Shown here piece after piece: positions 24,725 through 32,556 of a stretch of DNA of 64,000 nt. Source of the stretch: Mucilaginibacter sp. OK098. GTDB lineage: Bacteria > Bacteroidota > Bacteroidia > Sphingobacteriales > Sphingobacteriaceae. The stretch lies in the NCBI RefSeq assembly GCF_900142915.1, contig NZ_FRCM01000006.1:261503-325502 (forward strand). Direction: 5' to 3'. Each line of letters starts with the position of its first letter. Positions within the stretch are counted from its first letter, which is position 1. The notes beneath the pieces were generated by a model that was given only the letters and a program-made list of their open reading frames with translations, had not been told where the DNA came from and made no database searches. Made by a program: the position numbers and the translations under genes.

Positions 24725-25732
24725 ATGAGTAGTAAAAAGAAAACAATCGCCGTTGTGGGCGGAGGGAGCTGGGCCACGGCCAACGTTAAGATACTTACCG
24801 ATAACAGCACCGAAAAAGAGATTTTTTGGTGGATGAGAAATGAGCTTGCCGTTCAGCATCTTCAAAAGTTCAGGCATAATCCTAACTACCTGAGCTCGGT
24901 TGAAATAAGTGTGCCCGCTCAAAATATTTCTACCAACCTGAAAAGCGTTATCAACCAGGCCGAATTTGTTTTGCTTAATGTACCCGCCGCTTTTTTAAAG
25001 GAAGCATTGAAAGGTATAACTCCTGCCGACCTTGCTGGCAAAAAGATAGTATCGGCTATAAAAGGAATAGTGCCGGATGAAAACCAGATCATCGGGGAGT
25101 TTTTAAACCAGCATTACAATATTCCGTTTGATCGTTTTATAGTTATAAGCGGACCATGCCATGCAGAGGAAGTAGCACTGGAAAAACTATCTTATCTTAC
25201 TATAGCATCACGCGACCATAAGCTTGCAGCTGAGTTTGCTGGCATGTTTAACACAAGATACATTAAAACCATTGTGTCTGACGATATTTACGGTACCGAA
25301 TATGGCGCTGTGTTAAAAAACATATTTGCAATTGCCAGTGGCATTTGCCATGGTGTTGGTTATGGCGACAATTTCCAGGCGGTGTTAATAGCAAATGCCA
25401 TCCGCGAGCTAAAACGCTTTGTTGACGCTGTACACCCAATAAACCGGGATATAATGGAATCAGCCTACCTTGGCGACTTACTTGTTACCGCTTATTCGCA
25501 GTTTAGCCGGAACCGTACTTTTGGCAATATGATTGGCAAGGGATATACTGTTACATCTGCACAGCTGGAAATGAATATGATAGCCGAAGGATATTATGCA
25601 GTAAATTGTCTACAACAGGTTAACAAACAATACAAAGTAAGCATGCCCATTTGTGATGCTGTTTATGCTATTTTATACGAAAAAAGGCCACCTGCCCAGG
25701 AAATGAAACATTTGGCAGAGCATTTGAGTTAA
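24725..25732 (+). CDS. gpsA: Glycerol-3-phosphate dehydrogenase [NAD(P)+]
   Basis: This 335-residue enzyme makes sn-glycerol 3-phosphate from dihydroxyacetone phosphate for phospholipid synthesis. The ATG at 24725 (MSSKKKTIAVVGGGSWATA) is chosen over two TTG codons just upstream because those lie in the terminator T run. The Rossmann motif GGGSWATA is at residues 12-19, followed by KSVINQAEFVLLNVPAAF, the catalytic-region GTEYGAVLKNIFAIASG with its lysine, and a C-terminal all-helical domain with NRTFGNMIGKGY. The protein appears intact. Confidence 0.95.
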   Translation: MSSKKKTIAVVGGGSWATANVKILTDNSTEKEIFWWMRNELAVQHLQKFRHNPNYLSSVEISVPAQNISTNLKSVINQAEFVLLNVPAAFLKEALKGITPADLAGKKIVSAIKGIVPDENQIIGEFLNQHYNIPFDRFIVISGPCHAEEVALEKLSYLTIASRDHKLAAEFAGMFNTRYIKTIVSDDIYGTEYGAVLKNIFAIASGICHGVGYGDNFQAVLIANAIRELKRFVDAVHPINRDIMESAYLGDLLVTAYSQFSRNRTFGNMIGKGYTVTSAQLEMNMIAEGYYAVNCLQQVNKQYKVSMPICDAVYAILYEKRPPAQEMKHLAEHLS

Positions 25733-25756
25733 TATATTAAATTAACTTGAAAAATC

Positions 25757-26065
25757 ATGAAGAACGTAATTAAAGTAGCGCTGGTTGCCGCAGGCATTTT
25801 CGCATTTGCAAACAGCAATGCACAAACCCACAAAGACTCAACCCTGGGTCACAAGATAGGTACCACAGCAAAAAAGGTTGGTAATAAAACATCTCAGATA
25901 GCTGCAAGCGGTGCAGCGGCTGTTGTTGATAAAAAATATGAAGGCAAATGTGGCCCCAATGGTCAAACTGTTTATATAAATGAACATTCGCATTATTACT
26001 ACATCAATAAAAAAGGACACCGGGTATATCTCAAAAAATCACAATTGATGGATAAGAAAATGTAA
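25757..26065 (+). CDS. Small exported protein, function unknown
   Basis: A 102-residue protein beginning MKNVIKVALVAAGIFAFANSNAQ, a clear signal peptide with an SNAQ cleavage site. The mature part is basic, with KIGTTAKKVGNKTSQIAASGAAAV and then a C-terminal block (GKCGPNGQTVYINEHSHYYYINKKGHRVYLKK) with one cysteine. It follows gpsA by 24 bp and may share its transcript; the terminator after it supports this. I do not recognise a family. Confidence 0.75.
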   Translation: MKNVIKVALVAAGIFAFANSNAQTHKDSTLGHKIGTTAKKVGNKTSQIAASGAAAVVDKKYEGKCGPNGQTVYINEHSHYYYINKKGHRVYLKKSQLMDKKM

Positions 26066-26079
26066 ATTTTTCTTATATT

Positions 26080-26113
26080 AAACACCTGTTTGTCAATCGG
26101 CAAACAGGTGTTT
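26080..26113. terminator. Long perfect hairpin terminator
   Basis: AAACACCTGTTTG and CAAACAGGTGTTT form a 13-bp perfect stem with an 8-base loop, 14 bp after the small exported protein's stop. The T run is only three, so it may act more as a transcript-stabilising end; the next gene starts 13 bp later. Confidence 0.7.
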
Positions 26114-26126
26114 AATCCTATATACT

Positions 26127-26447
26127 ATGAATAAATATGCTTTAACATTTGTACATGTGGCCTGTGCATTGGTATTGCTTATTGTAGCCTGTTCAGGTCC
26201 TGCAAAAAACAAACTGCAAGGCAGCTGGAAATCAAAAGACGGAGCTACAAAGCTTAAAATAACCGATAAGGGTTTTATCATGGATGATGGTGAAGCTATA
26301 GCCGAAGATTACTTTGTAAAAGGCGATACCATTTTCACTTCCTTTGAAGGCAATAAGCCTTATACCACCTTTTTGGTTCAGAAACTTGATGACCATTATC
26401 TTAAACTAATGGGGCCGGATTCTGTTGCAATGGAGTTTAGCCGGTAA
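26127..26447 (+). CDS. Small lipoprotein, lipocalin-like
   Basis: A 106-residue protein with a signal peptide ending LIVAC (lipobox LIVAC, Cys about residue 22). The mature part, with LQGSWKSKDGATKLKITDKGF and strands ending LKLMGPDSVAMEFSR, has the 'G-x-W' start and strand spacing of small lipocalin-like lipoproteins common in Bacteroidota. The fold assignment is an inference. Confidence 0.7.
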   Translation: MNKYALTFVHVACALVLLIVACSGPAKNKLQGSWKSKDGATKLKITDKGFIMDDGEAIAEDYFVKGDTIFTSFEGNKPYTTFLVQKLDDHYLKLMGPDSVAMEFSR

Positions 26448-26449
26448 AA

Positions 26450-26620
26450 TTTGATGTGCGGATTATGAATGTGCAAATGTGCGGATGAGAATACAATGTG
26501 CAGATTTCGAATGTGCAAATGTGCGGATGAGAATACGAGGTTCTAACATCTCCATATTGGCACATTCACACATCAACCTCATTCGCACATCCGCATATTT
26601 GCACATCCGCACATCCAGAA
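26450..26620. repeat. ATGTGCGGATG word array forming an inverted repeat
   Basis: The left half contains ATGTGCAAATGTGCGGATGA twice (26469-26488 and 26513-26532), each followed by GAATAC. The right half has the complementary words TCGCACATCCGCATATTTGC and ACATCCGCACATCC (26582-26617). About 170 bp could fold into one long hairpin. Confidence 0.85.
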
Positions 26621-26623
26621 AAT

Positions 26624-26657
26624 GCAAAAACCCCCAATCTTACGAATGAGGGTTTGC
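26624..26657 (-). terminator. Terminator after the DEAD-box helicase gene
   Basis: On the minus strand GCAAACCCTC and GGGGGTTTTTGC form a stem with a loop of about 12 and five T within the second arm. Confidence 0.6.
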
Positions 26658-26723
26658 AAACAAACTAACTAAACTAAACTTGTGCCCGAACCACCAGGCA
26701 CTCTATGAAAAACTAAACTAAAC

Positions 26724-28562
26724 TTAAAATCTTCTTTTGCGTTCGCCACGGTCTTCACGGCGTTTGCCTGAGAAGTCACGGAAGCCACCACCTGCAGAAC
26801 CATTTCTTTCTCCGCCATTGCTGCCTCTATAACCGCCTTCACGCCTTTCGCCGCCACCGCTTCTTTCACGGTTGTAACCGCCTTCTCTGCGTTGGTAACC
26901 GCCACCGCCGCCTTCGCGACGTTCGCTGCTGCCTTCACCGGATACTTCTATCCTTACAGGGCGACCTTTAAACTCAGCTTCTTTAAAGCCACCCATTACT
27001 TTTTCTACGTCAGCATGAGGTACCTCGAAGAACGAGTAAACACCTTTAACATCTATCTTACCTACAGTGCGTCCGCTTATTTTTGATTGGTTGCAGATGT
27101 AACCCAGCAAATCGCCGCGGTTAAATTCATCAACAGAACCTAAGTTTATAAACAAACGGGTGTATTCAGATTTACCGGCGCCTTCACCACGAGGGGCACG
27201 TTCACCATCTCTTTCAAAACGACGGCCTTCTTCAAGCGGCGCATTCAGATCAGGTGCATTTTTGTAATAATCAAGGAAACGGTTAAATTCAATTGATGCA
27301 AAGCGTTTGATGAAATCCTCTTTGGTCATGTCCTTAAACTCTTCCATTATACGTGGCAAGTATTGCTCAATCTGCTCATCGTTCACAGTAACATTATGTA
27401 CTTTATGAACAATAGAGAATAATTGTTTCTCGCATACATCAAAGCCTGTAGGAATCTCTGCTTTAACAAATTTCTTTCCTAATCCGCGTTCAATCTGGCG
27501 GATCTTTCCTAATTCCTTAGCGTTGATGATAGAGATTGATACACCTGTTTTACCTGCACGGGCTGTACGACCGCTACGGTGAGTGTAATTTTCAACCTCA
27601 TCAGGCAAACTGTAGTTAATAACGTGTGTAACATCATTAACGTCAATACCTCGGGCAGCAACGTCAGTAGCAATTAATAATTGCAGGCTGCGGTCGCGGT
27701 AGCGTTTCATTACCTTATCACGTTGTTGTTGTGAAAGATCACCGTGTAAAGAATCGGCATTGTAACCGTCTTTCAGCAATGCTTCAGCAATATCCTGTGT
27801 TTCAATTTTGGTACGGCAAAATACGATACCAAAAATATCAGGGTTAAAATCAACAATACGTTTAAAAGCGGCATACTTATCACGGGCACGTACTATATAG
27901 TACTCATGCTCAATGTTAGCATTACCTGTATTTTTTGTGCCCATGGTAAGCTCAAATGGCTCATTCATGTACTTTTTCGCTATACGGCGAACTTCAGTAG
28001 GCATGGTGGCTGAAAACAGCCATGTTTTTTTAGTGTCCGGCGTGGTAGATAAAATACTGTCAATGTCTTCCTGGAAGCCCATGTTTAACATCTCATCAGC
28101 TTCATCTAACACAACAAACTTAACCTGTGTAAAGTCAATCGCTTTACGGTTAATGATATCAAGCATACGGCCAGGAGTAGCAACAACAATTTGCACACCG
28201 CGTTTTATCTGGCGTAACTGGTCAGAAATACTCGCTCCACCATAAACGGCAACAACATTAACGTTGCCCATTTTTTTGGAGTAATTCTTTATGTCATTCG
28301 TGATCTGTAAACAAAGTTCACGTGTTGGGCACAATACAAGTGCTTGCGGATAATTTTCTTCGAAGTCCAGCAGTTCTAATAGCGGTAGTCCGAAGGCAGC
28401 AGTTTTACCAGTGCCGGTTTGGGCTAATCCGACAAAATCGTTGCTGCCTGTTAACAATACCGGAATTGACTGTTCCTGGATTGGCGTAGGATTTTCAAAT
28501 CCTAACTCAGAGATGGCATTAACAATATCATGACGGATTCCCAGATTAATAAATGGGTTCAT
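26724..28562 (-). CDS. deaD: DEAD-box RNA helicase
   Basis: A 612-residue helicase that unwinds RNA in ribosome assembly, RNA decay and cold adaptation. The Q motif (GFENPTPIQEQSIP), Walker A (AQTGTGKTAAF), motif II (VLDEADEML), motif III (SAT) and motif VI (HRSGRTARAG) are all present within about residues 15-360. A DbpA/CsdA-type RNA-binding domain (RLFINLGSVDEFNRGDLLGYICNQ) is at about 475-550, followed by a Gly/Arg/Glu-rich tail. The tail repeats GGGYQRREGGYNRER-like units. It has its own promoter and is not in an operon. Confidence 0.95.
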   Translation of the reverse strand: MNPFINLGIRHDIVNAISELGFENPTPIQEQSIPVLLTGSNDFVGLAQTGTGKTAAFGLPLLELLDFEENYPQALVLCPTRELCLQITNDIKNYSKKMGNVNVVAVYGGASISDQLRQIKRGVQIVVATPGRMLDIINRKAIDFTQVKFVVLDEADEMLNMGFQEDIDSILSTTPDTKKTWLFSATMPTEVRRIAKKYMNEPFELTMGTKNTGNANIEHEYYIVRARDKYAAFKRIVDFNPDIFGIVFCRTKIETQDIAEALLKDGYNADSLHGDLSQQQRDKVMKRYRDRSLQLLIATDVAARGIDVNDVTHVINYSLPDEVENYTHRSGRTARAGKTGVSISIINAKELGKIRQIERGLGKKFVKAEIPTGFDVCEKQLFSIVHKVHNVTVNDEQIEQYLPRIMEEFKDMTKEDFIKRFASIEFNRFLDYYKNAPDLNAPLEEGRRFERDGERAPRGEGAGKSEYTRLFINLGSVDEFNRGDLLGYICNQSKISGRTVGKIDVKGVYSFFEVPHADVEKVMGGFKEAEFKGRPVRIEVSGEGSSERREGGGGGYQRREGGYNRERSGGGERREGGYRGSNGGERNGSAGGGFRDFSGKRREDRGERKRRF

Positions 28563-28612
28563 GAATTTAAATAACGAATTTGACTACATCGCCAAATCGG
28601 GCGCAAAGGTAT

Positions 28613-28644
28613 CCATTATTATTTACAATTCAAATACCTATTTT
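28613..28644 (-). promoter_or_regulatory. Promoter of the DEAD-box helicase gene
   Basis: On the minus strand TTTG (28641-28644) and TACCTTTGC (28613-28621) are exactly 19 bases apart, a full consensus match. The leader to the ATG is about 45 bases. Confidence 0.85.
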
Positions 28645-28732
28645 GAAATTTATGATAATGATATTTTATCAGCTTAAAACGCTACTTTTTAGCCAATTAT
28701 CTTATCTTTATTGAAAGTTTACCTTATACACC

Positions 28733-29602
28733 ATGAAATTAAGAATCGCCATTCTTCTCATTTTAAGCATTTTCATTAAATTTAGCTTTGCGCAGGACGC
28801 CGAAAAAGCAATGGACACCACCATGTATGGTAAAAATGCAGCGGTAGGTAAATATGCTGATATCCGGGGCTTTAAAATGTATTATGAAACTTATGGCAAA
28901 GGTGAACCGCTACTGATCATCCACGGAAACGGCGGTTCTATAAATAATTTTGTATACCAAATCCCCTACTTTGCTAAAAACTACCAGGTAATAATAGCCG
29001 ATAGCCGCGCACAGGGAAAATCAGTTGACCATACCGATTCATTAAGCTACGAAATGATAACTGATGATCTGAATGCCTTGCTGGATAAGCTAAACTTAAA
29101 ACAATGTTACGTGATAGGCTGGAGCGATGGCGGCATTGAAGGCTTGATGCTTGCTATTCATCATCCTGATAAAGTAAAAAAACTAGCAGTAACAGGCGCC
29201 AATTTATGGCCGGATACCAGTGCGGTTGATCCCTTTGTTTACAACTACGCTTTAAAGATGAATTTGAAAGGGCAGGACACTATTAAAAAGATGAAAAATG
29301 TGACACCAGAAATGAAGAATCAACTTAAGCTGCTGCATCTGTTAACTTATGAGCCGCATATTAAATTGGAAGATGTTAAAAAAATAGCCTGCCCAACCCT
29401 CGTAATTGGCGGCGACCATGATGTGATCCGGACAAAACATACCATGCTAATTGCCGAAACAATTCCTAATTCTTATTTATGGATCTTGCCAAACTCAGGC
29501 CACTCAACACCTATCTATTATAAAGACATATTTAACCAGGTTGTGGGTGCCTTTTTTACCAAACCATATCGGAAAATCGATGGATATGGGAGGTTTAATT
29601 GA
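28733..29602 (+). CDS. Exported alpha/beta hydrolase
   Basis: A 289-residue protein with a signal peptide (MKLRIAILLILSIFIKFSFAQD, cleavage after FAQ). The oxyanion-hole HGNGG motif is at about residue 64, the nucleophile elbow GWSDGG at about 130, an acid in GGDHDVIR and the histidine in PNSGHSTPIY near the end. This is the full hydrolase fold catalytic set. It would act in the periplasm or be secreted. The substrate is unknown; the set-up resembles small esterase or proline-iminopeptidase-like enzymes. Confidence 0.88.
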   Translation: MKLRIAILLILSIFIKFSFAQDAEKAMDTTMYGKNAAVGKYADIRGFKMYYETYGKGEPLLIIHGNGGSINNFVYQIPYFAKNYQVIIADSRAQGKSVDHTDSLSYEMITDDLNALLDKLNLKQCYVIGWSDGGIEGLMLAIHHPDKVKKLAVTGANLWPDTSAVDPFVYNYALKMNLKGQDTIKKMKNVTPEMKNQLKLLHLLTYEPHIKLEDVKKIACPTLVIGGDHDVIRTKHTMLIAETIPNSYLWILPNSGHSTPIYYKDIFNQVVGAFFTKPYRKIDGYGRFN

Positions 29603-29640
29603 GATTAGTTGATTGGATTGATTAAGTGAGTGGTTGATTA
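29603..29640. repeat. GATTAGTTGATTGG word repeat after the hydrolase stop
   Basis: GAGATTAGTTGATTGGATTG and GTGGTTGATTAGGG follow the stop codon directly. The vocabulary is shared with 1833-1876 and 19975-20050. Confidence 0.65.
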
Positions 29641-29675
29641 GGGTGAAAATAGTTCCAACCTCTAACATAACAATC

Positions 29676-29708
29676 TTTGAAGCTTACTAATTTTATTCGT
29701 AAATTTGA
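29676..29708 (+). promoter_or_regulatory. Promoter of the third toxin-antitoxin pair
   Basis: TTTG (29676-29679) and TAAATTTGA (29700-29708) are 20 bases apart, close to consensus. The antitoxin ATG is 21 bases downstream. Confidence 0.75.
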
Positions 29709-29729
29709 TTGAACAATAGGATTGATAGT

Positions 29730-29981
29730 ATGGAAGATACAGCATTAAAGATTGATTTACATGACAAGATAGATCATGCAGATAAAAATCAGTTAAAAGA
29801 ACTGTATGGTTTAATAGTAAACTATTTTAATAGCAGTGAATCGGTTGAAGAGTGGGATTTGCTTTCTGAATCCCAAAAAAAATTACTTAATAAAAGCCTT
29901 GAGCAAGCTGATGCAGGCTTAGGTACTCCATTAAAAGAAATTAATCAAAGACTAAGAGCTAAGTATGGGTTAAATGGCTAA
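29730..29981 (+). CDS. Antitoxin of a ParE/RelE-type pair (addiction module component family)
   Basis: The ATG at 29730 gives an 83-residue acidic protein beginning MEDTALKIDLHDKIDHAD; a TTG 21 bases upstream directly follows the -7 element and is unlikely. It has the form of small Bacteroidota antitoxins: LHDKIDHADKNQLKELYGLI helix, then SVEEWDLLSESQKKLLNKSLEQADAG, the latter resembling the addiction-module antitoxin motif. It overlaps the toxin gene by 8 bp. Confidence 0.78.
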   Translation: MEDTALKIDLHDKIDHADKNQLKELYGLIVNYFNSSESVEEWDLLSESQKKLLNKSLEQADAGLGTPLKEINQRLRAKYGLNG

Positions 29982-30276
29982 AGAAGTTATTTTAACCCCT
30001 ATTGCTCAAATCAACTACGAGGACATTATCGAATACCTTTTAAATAACTGGGGTTTACGTGTAACCAATAATTTTATCGACCGCTTTGAAAAGATATCTG
30101 AATTATTAGTAGAAAATCCGGAAATATTTCCATTTATCAATAAAGCCCAGCAAATACAAAAGTGTGTACTGACAAAGCATAATATCATTTATTTTAAAAA
30201 CACGCGTGTTGCAATCAAAATATTAACAGTTTTTGATACCCGTCAAAATCCTGATAAGTTATCTTCAATTATTTAG
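29974..30276 (+). CDS. ParE/RelE-type toxin
   Basis: A 100-residue toxin of the RelE/ParE superfamily: MAKEVILTPIAQINYEDIIEYLLNNWG helix start, a NFIDRFEKISELLVENPEIFPFI helix, then KCVLTKHNIIYFK strands and the closing ILTVFDTRQNPDKL. The 'FDTRQNP' ending parallels the 'WDNRQDP' ending of the toxin at 803-1093, so they belong to the same branch, though the N-terminal halves differ. It is paired with the antitoxin just upstream. Confidence 0.88.
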   Translation: MAKEVILTPIAQINYEDIIEYLLNNWGLRVTNNFIDRFEKISELLVENPEIFPFINKAQQIQKCVLTKHNIIYFKNTRVAIKILTVFDTRQNPDKLSSII

Positions 30277-30299
30277 ATAAAATGATTGAGGATAGAAAC

Positions 30300-30325
30300 A
30301 ACAACCTAATCTAACCCCATCAACT
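30300..30325. repeat. CAACCTAATCTAACCCC word repeat
   Basis: This is the reverse complement of words at 20003-20045 (GGGGTTAG, TTAGATTAGG). It lies at the convergent junction between the toxin and the DUF4293 gene. Confidence 0.55.
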
Positions 30326-30334
30326 CTTCCCCCC

Positions 30335-30802
30335 CTACCTCAACCTATCTGCAGATTTAACCAGCTTTTCATCGGCTTTTATACCACGGATAGCAAGCAA
30401 GATAAGCAGCATGCTTAATGAGGAGAGAAAAAGGCCTATTCCCCAGTTATGGGTATCGATCTGGATGCTGCCCATTATTTTTTTTGCCGTTTGCGACAGC
30501 CAGAAACTATAGCCAACAATTACCAATAAAGCGCTATAGCATAGCGCTATCTGCTGCTTGCGGTTTTTATATAAAAATATAATAACCAAAGGTATTAAGG
30601 CCAAAATAGCTGTAGCAATGGTAAGGCCGGTAAAAAATTCGGTATGGGTATTTTGTCCGTTCACATCCTGGTAAACACCGGTAACCATAAGGGTAATGGG
30701 TTTGCCACCAACATAAATATTATGCACCAATGGAAAAAGAAACAAGGCAAACAGCGCAAGGCTGGCTAGCAACAGGTAAATGCTTTGTAGTCGTTGTAAC
30801 AT
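30335..30802 (-). CDS. DUF4293 family four-helix membrane protein
   Basis: A 155-residue protein with four membrane segments at about residues 6-26, 58-78, 84-104 and 120-140. The start MLQRLQSIYLLLASLALFALFLFPL is typical of DUF4293, a family found almost only in Bacteroidota and of unknown function. The tail is short and basic. A -7-like TATCTTTGT lies about 17 bases upstream of the ATG. Confidence 0.82.
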   Translation of the reverse strand: MLQRLQSIYLLLASLALFALFLFPLVHNIYVGGKPITLMVTGVYQDVNGQNTHTEFFTGLTIATAILALIPLVIIFLYKNRKQQIALCYSALLVIVGYSFWLSQTAKKIMGSIQIDTHNWGIGLFLSSLSMLLILLAIRGIKADEKLVKSADRLR

Positions 30803-30818
30803 ATTACTGATTTATACA

Positions 30819-30827
30819 ACAAAGATA
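30819..30827 (-). promoter_or_regulatory. -7 element of the DUF4293 gene
   Basis: The minus strand reads TATCTTTGT, matching TAnnTTTG. No TTG at the proper distance was found. Confidence 0.4.
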
Positions 30828-30945
30828 GATAAGAGTCAAGACATTTAGAGTCAGGAATCAAGATAAAAACAATATAAGCCAATTATTGGAGTTATCTTCT
30901 TGTTTCCTGATTCTGGCTCTCAATTCTTATCTATTATGGATTCAA
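30825..30945. repeat. GAATCAAGATAA / GATTCTGGCTCT word inverted repeat
   Basis: GATAAGAGT...AGAGTCAGGAATCAAGATAA on the left faces TTATCTTCTTGTTTCCTGATTC...AATTCTTATC on the right. The two halves are imperfectly complementary over about 38 bases. It separates two divergent genes. Similar GATTCTTATCTCTTGATTCT words lie at 1379-1398. Confidence 0.7.
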
Positions 30946-30996
30946 TTAAATACTGTACATTTAATTATTAATTTAACCTCTGATTAAACCATTACT

Positions 30997-31512
30997 ATGA
31001 GTGATTCTTTAGCGTCATTACAACCCAGGGATGTGCAGATTGACGATATGCTGTTAAAAAAGACCTTTCTTGAGCACCTTAACTACATCTACTTTGGCAA
31101 GCATCACCTGATTGACTTCTTTAGTGAAGTTAAAGAAATTGCCAAGCTAAATGTTTTAAAACATGCTATCCAGGAAGGCATTGACGACACACAAAGCCAG
31201 ATAGTACAAATGGATGAAATATATTCGGCAATAGCTGAAACCCCATCTAAAACAAGTACATTGGGTATAAAGGCAATGACCCTTGAGGCCTACATTACAA
31301 CTATTAAGGCCGGCAAAACACCGCTTGAAAAAGATGTGTTTATCCTTTTTTATTTACAACAAATAGAAGGCATAGAGATTACTTATTTTAAAGTTTTGAA
31401 GAACCTGGCCAAAGCTATAGGATACAGCAATACCTTTTTAGATCAGCCTTTTGATATGGCCGTTGAGAATAAGATCCTGTTTGAACAGATTTATAAGGAG
31501 TATATTAGTTAA
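30997..31512 (+). CDS. DUF892 / YciE-YciF ferritin-like protein
   Basis: A 171-residue all-helical protein. The helices DMLLKKTFLEHLNYIYFGKHHLIDFFSE (18-45), ASIQEGIDDTQSQIVQMDEIY (about 55-80) and the later FYLQQIEGIEITYFK (about 120-140) carry spaced Glu, His and Asp residues as in ferritin-like DUF892 proteins, which are stress-linked in enterobacteria. A four-helix bundle with a di-iron site is inferred; I could not confirm every ligand. Confidence 0.72.
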   Translation: MSDSLASLQPRDVQIDDMLLKKTFLEHLNYIYFGKHHLIDFFSEVKEIAKLNVLKHAIQEGIDDTQSQIVQMDEIYSAIAETPSKTSTLGIKAMTLEAYITTIKAGKTPLEKDVFILFYLQQIEGIEITYFKVLKNLAKAIGYSNTFLDQPFDMAVENKILFEQIYKEYIS

Positions 31513-31522
31513 ATGGATTTTC

Positions 31523-31603
31523 AGACTTACGAAGTTTTAAAACGGCGTAGCCCTCAACGAGGCAATTAAAAAATAAACACACCGAGTTAAACTTCGTAAG
31601 TCT
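31523..31603. repeat. AGACTTACGAAG palindrome with a 51-bp interior
   Basis: AGACTTACGAAGTTT (31523-31537) is exactly complementary to 31589-31603. The compact form of the same element, without the interior, is at 46072-46104. Confidence 0.85.
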
Positions 31604-31631
31604 TATTCCTACAACATTCCAACTTCCTCAC

Positions 31632-31640
31632 TACCTTTGC
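31632..31640 (+). promoter_or_regulatory. truA -7 element three bases before the GTG
   Basis: TACCTTTGC matches TAnnTTTG exactly and ends at 31640; the GTG start is 31644. A transcript starting 5-7 bases after this element would be leaderless or nearly so. Confidence 0.6.
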
Positions 31641-31643
31641 CGC

Positions 31644-32417
31644 GTGACCAAACAACGCTATTTTATCGAACTTTCATATGATGGAACCAACTATCATGGC
31701 TGGCAGATCCAGCAAAATGCGGTTAGCGTTCAGGAAATATTAAATAAATGTCTATCCACCGTTTTGCGCCAGCCCATTGAAACATTAGGCTGCGGACGAA
31801 CAGATACCGGTGTACATGCGAAGGAATTTTTTGCGCATTTTGATTTTGAGTCCATGGACCATAGACTATGGACTATGGACGAAACGAATACAATTTTAAG
31901 GAGTTTAAATTCCATTCTTCCCAAAGACATCGCCATAAAAAACATCTTTCCTGTTGCTACTGAAGCCCATGCCCGGTTTGATGCTACCCTACGTAGTTAC
32001 GAATACCATATCCATTTTCATAAAGATCCGTTTAAAAATGGCTATTCCTGGGAGTTGCGGGATAAACCGGATGTTGACTTAATGAACAAAGCTGCCGCCA
32101 TAATTATGGAATACAAGGATTTTAGCTGTTTCAGTAAATCAAATACACAGGTGAAAACCAATATATGTAAAATAACAAATGCCGAATGGGAGGTTAAGGG
32201 CTATGGAATAATATTCCATATCTCTGCCGACCGTTTTTTGCGTAATATGGTACGTGCCATAGTGGGTACATTGATGATGGTTGGCCGTAAAGAAATTGAG
32301 CCCCATGCGGTAAGATCGATCATCGAAAGCAAAAATCGCAGCAATGCAGGTATGTCTGTACCGGCAGGAGGATTATACTTAACCAAGGTATGTTATCCAT
32401 TTGTTGGTGAAAGGTAA
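31644..32417 (+). CDS. truA: tRNA pseudouridine(38-40) synthase TruA
   Basis: A 257-residue enzyme that makes pseudouridine at tRNA positions 38-40. It starts at a GTG (MTKQRYFIELSYDGTNYHGW). The catalytic Asp is in GCGRTDTGVHAKEF (Asp54) and family segments RFDATLRSYEYHI, DFSCFSKSNT and FLRNMVRAIVGTLMMVG are present. Residues 70-79 (SMDHRLWTMD) form an extra block encoded by a palindromic repeat in a surface loop between FFAHFDF and LRSLNSILP. The final GER-stop joins a GAAAGG word repeat. Confidence 0.95.
   Translation: MTKQRYFIELSYDGTNYHGWQIQQNAVSVQEILNKCLSTVLRQPIETLGCGRTDTGVHAKEFFAHFDFESMDHRLWTMDETNTILRSLNSILPKDIAIKNIFPVATEAHARFDATLRSYEYHIHFHKDPFKNGYSWELRDKPDVDLMNKAAAIIMEYKDFSCFSKSNTQVKTNICKITNAEWEVKGYGIIFHISADRFLRNMVRAIVGTLMMVGRKEIEPHAVRSIIESKNRSNAGMSVPAGGLYLTKVCYPFVGER
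31851..31880. repeat. 30-bp palindromic repeat inserted in frame in truA
   Basis: The block is exactly ten codons (70-79) and consists of CCATGG, CCATAG, CTATGG and CTATGG words that are partly self-complementary (CCATAG-A-CTATGG). Typical TruA proteins go straight from the FFAHFDF strand to the LRSLN helix. It resembles the intergenic word repeats rather than ordinary coding sequence. Confidence 0.75.
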
Positions 32418-32550
32418 AAGGATATAGGCGAAAGGATAATTTCGGATATCGGATGTTCGATTTCGGATTTATTAATATGATATTTGAAAAAATTATAAAA
32501 CCAAATGGGGTAACGAATTCCGAAATGGAAATTCCGAATTCCGAAACACA
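32410..32550. repeat. GAAAGG and CCGAAATTC word repeats between truA and the ABC gene
   Basis: GTGAAAGGTAAAAGG covers the truA stop. Then TTTCGGATATCGGATGTTCG with ATTTCGGATTT (32440-32470) faces ATTCCGAAATGG and ATTCCGAATTCCGAAA (32518-32546), imperfectly complementary. The ABC gene starts 10 bp later. Confidence 0.75.
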
Positions 32551-32556
32551 AAAAGG

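Noticed and set aside
26450..26620. Possible CRISPR array
   Set aside because: The repeated words are irregularly spaced, partly inverted and lack uniform spacers; no cas genes are present.
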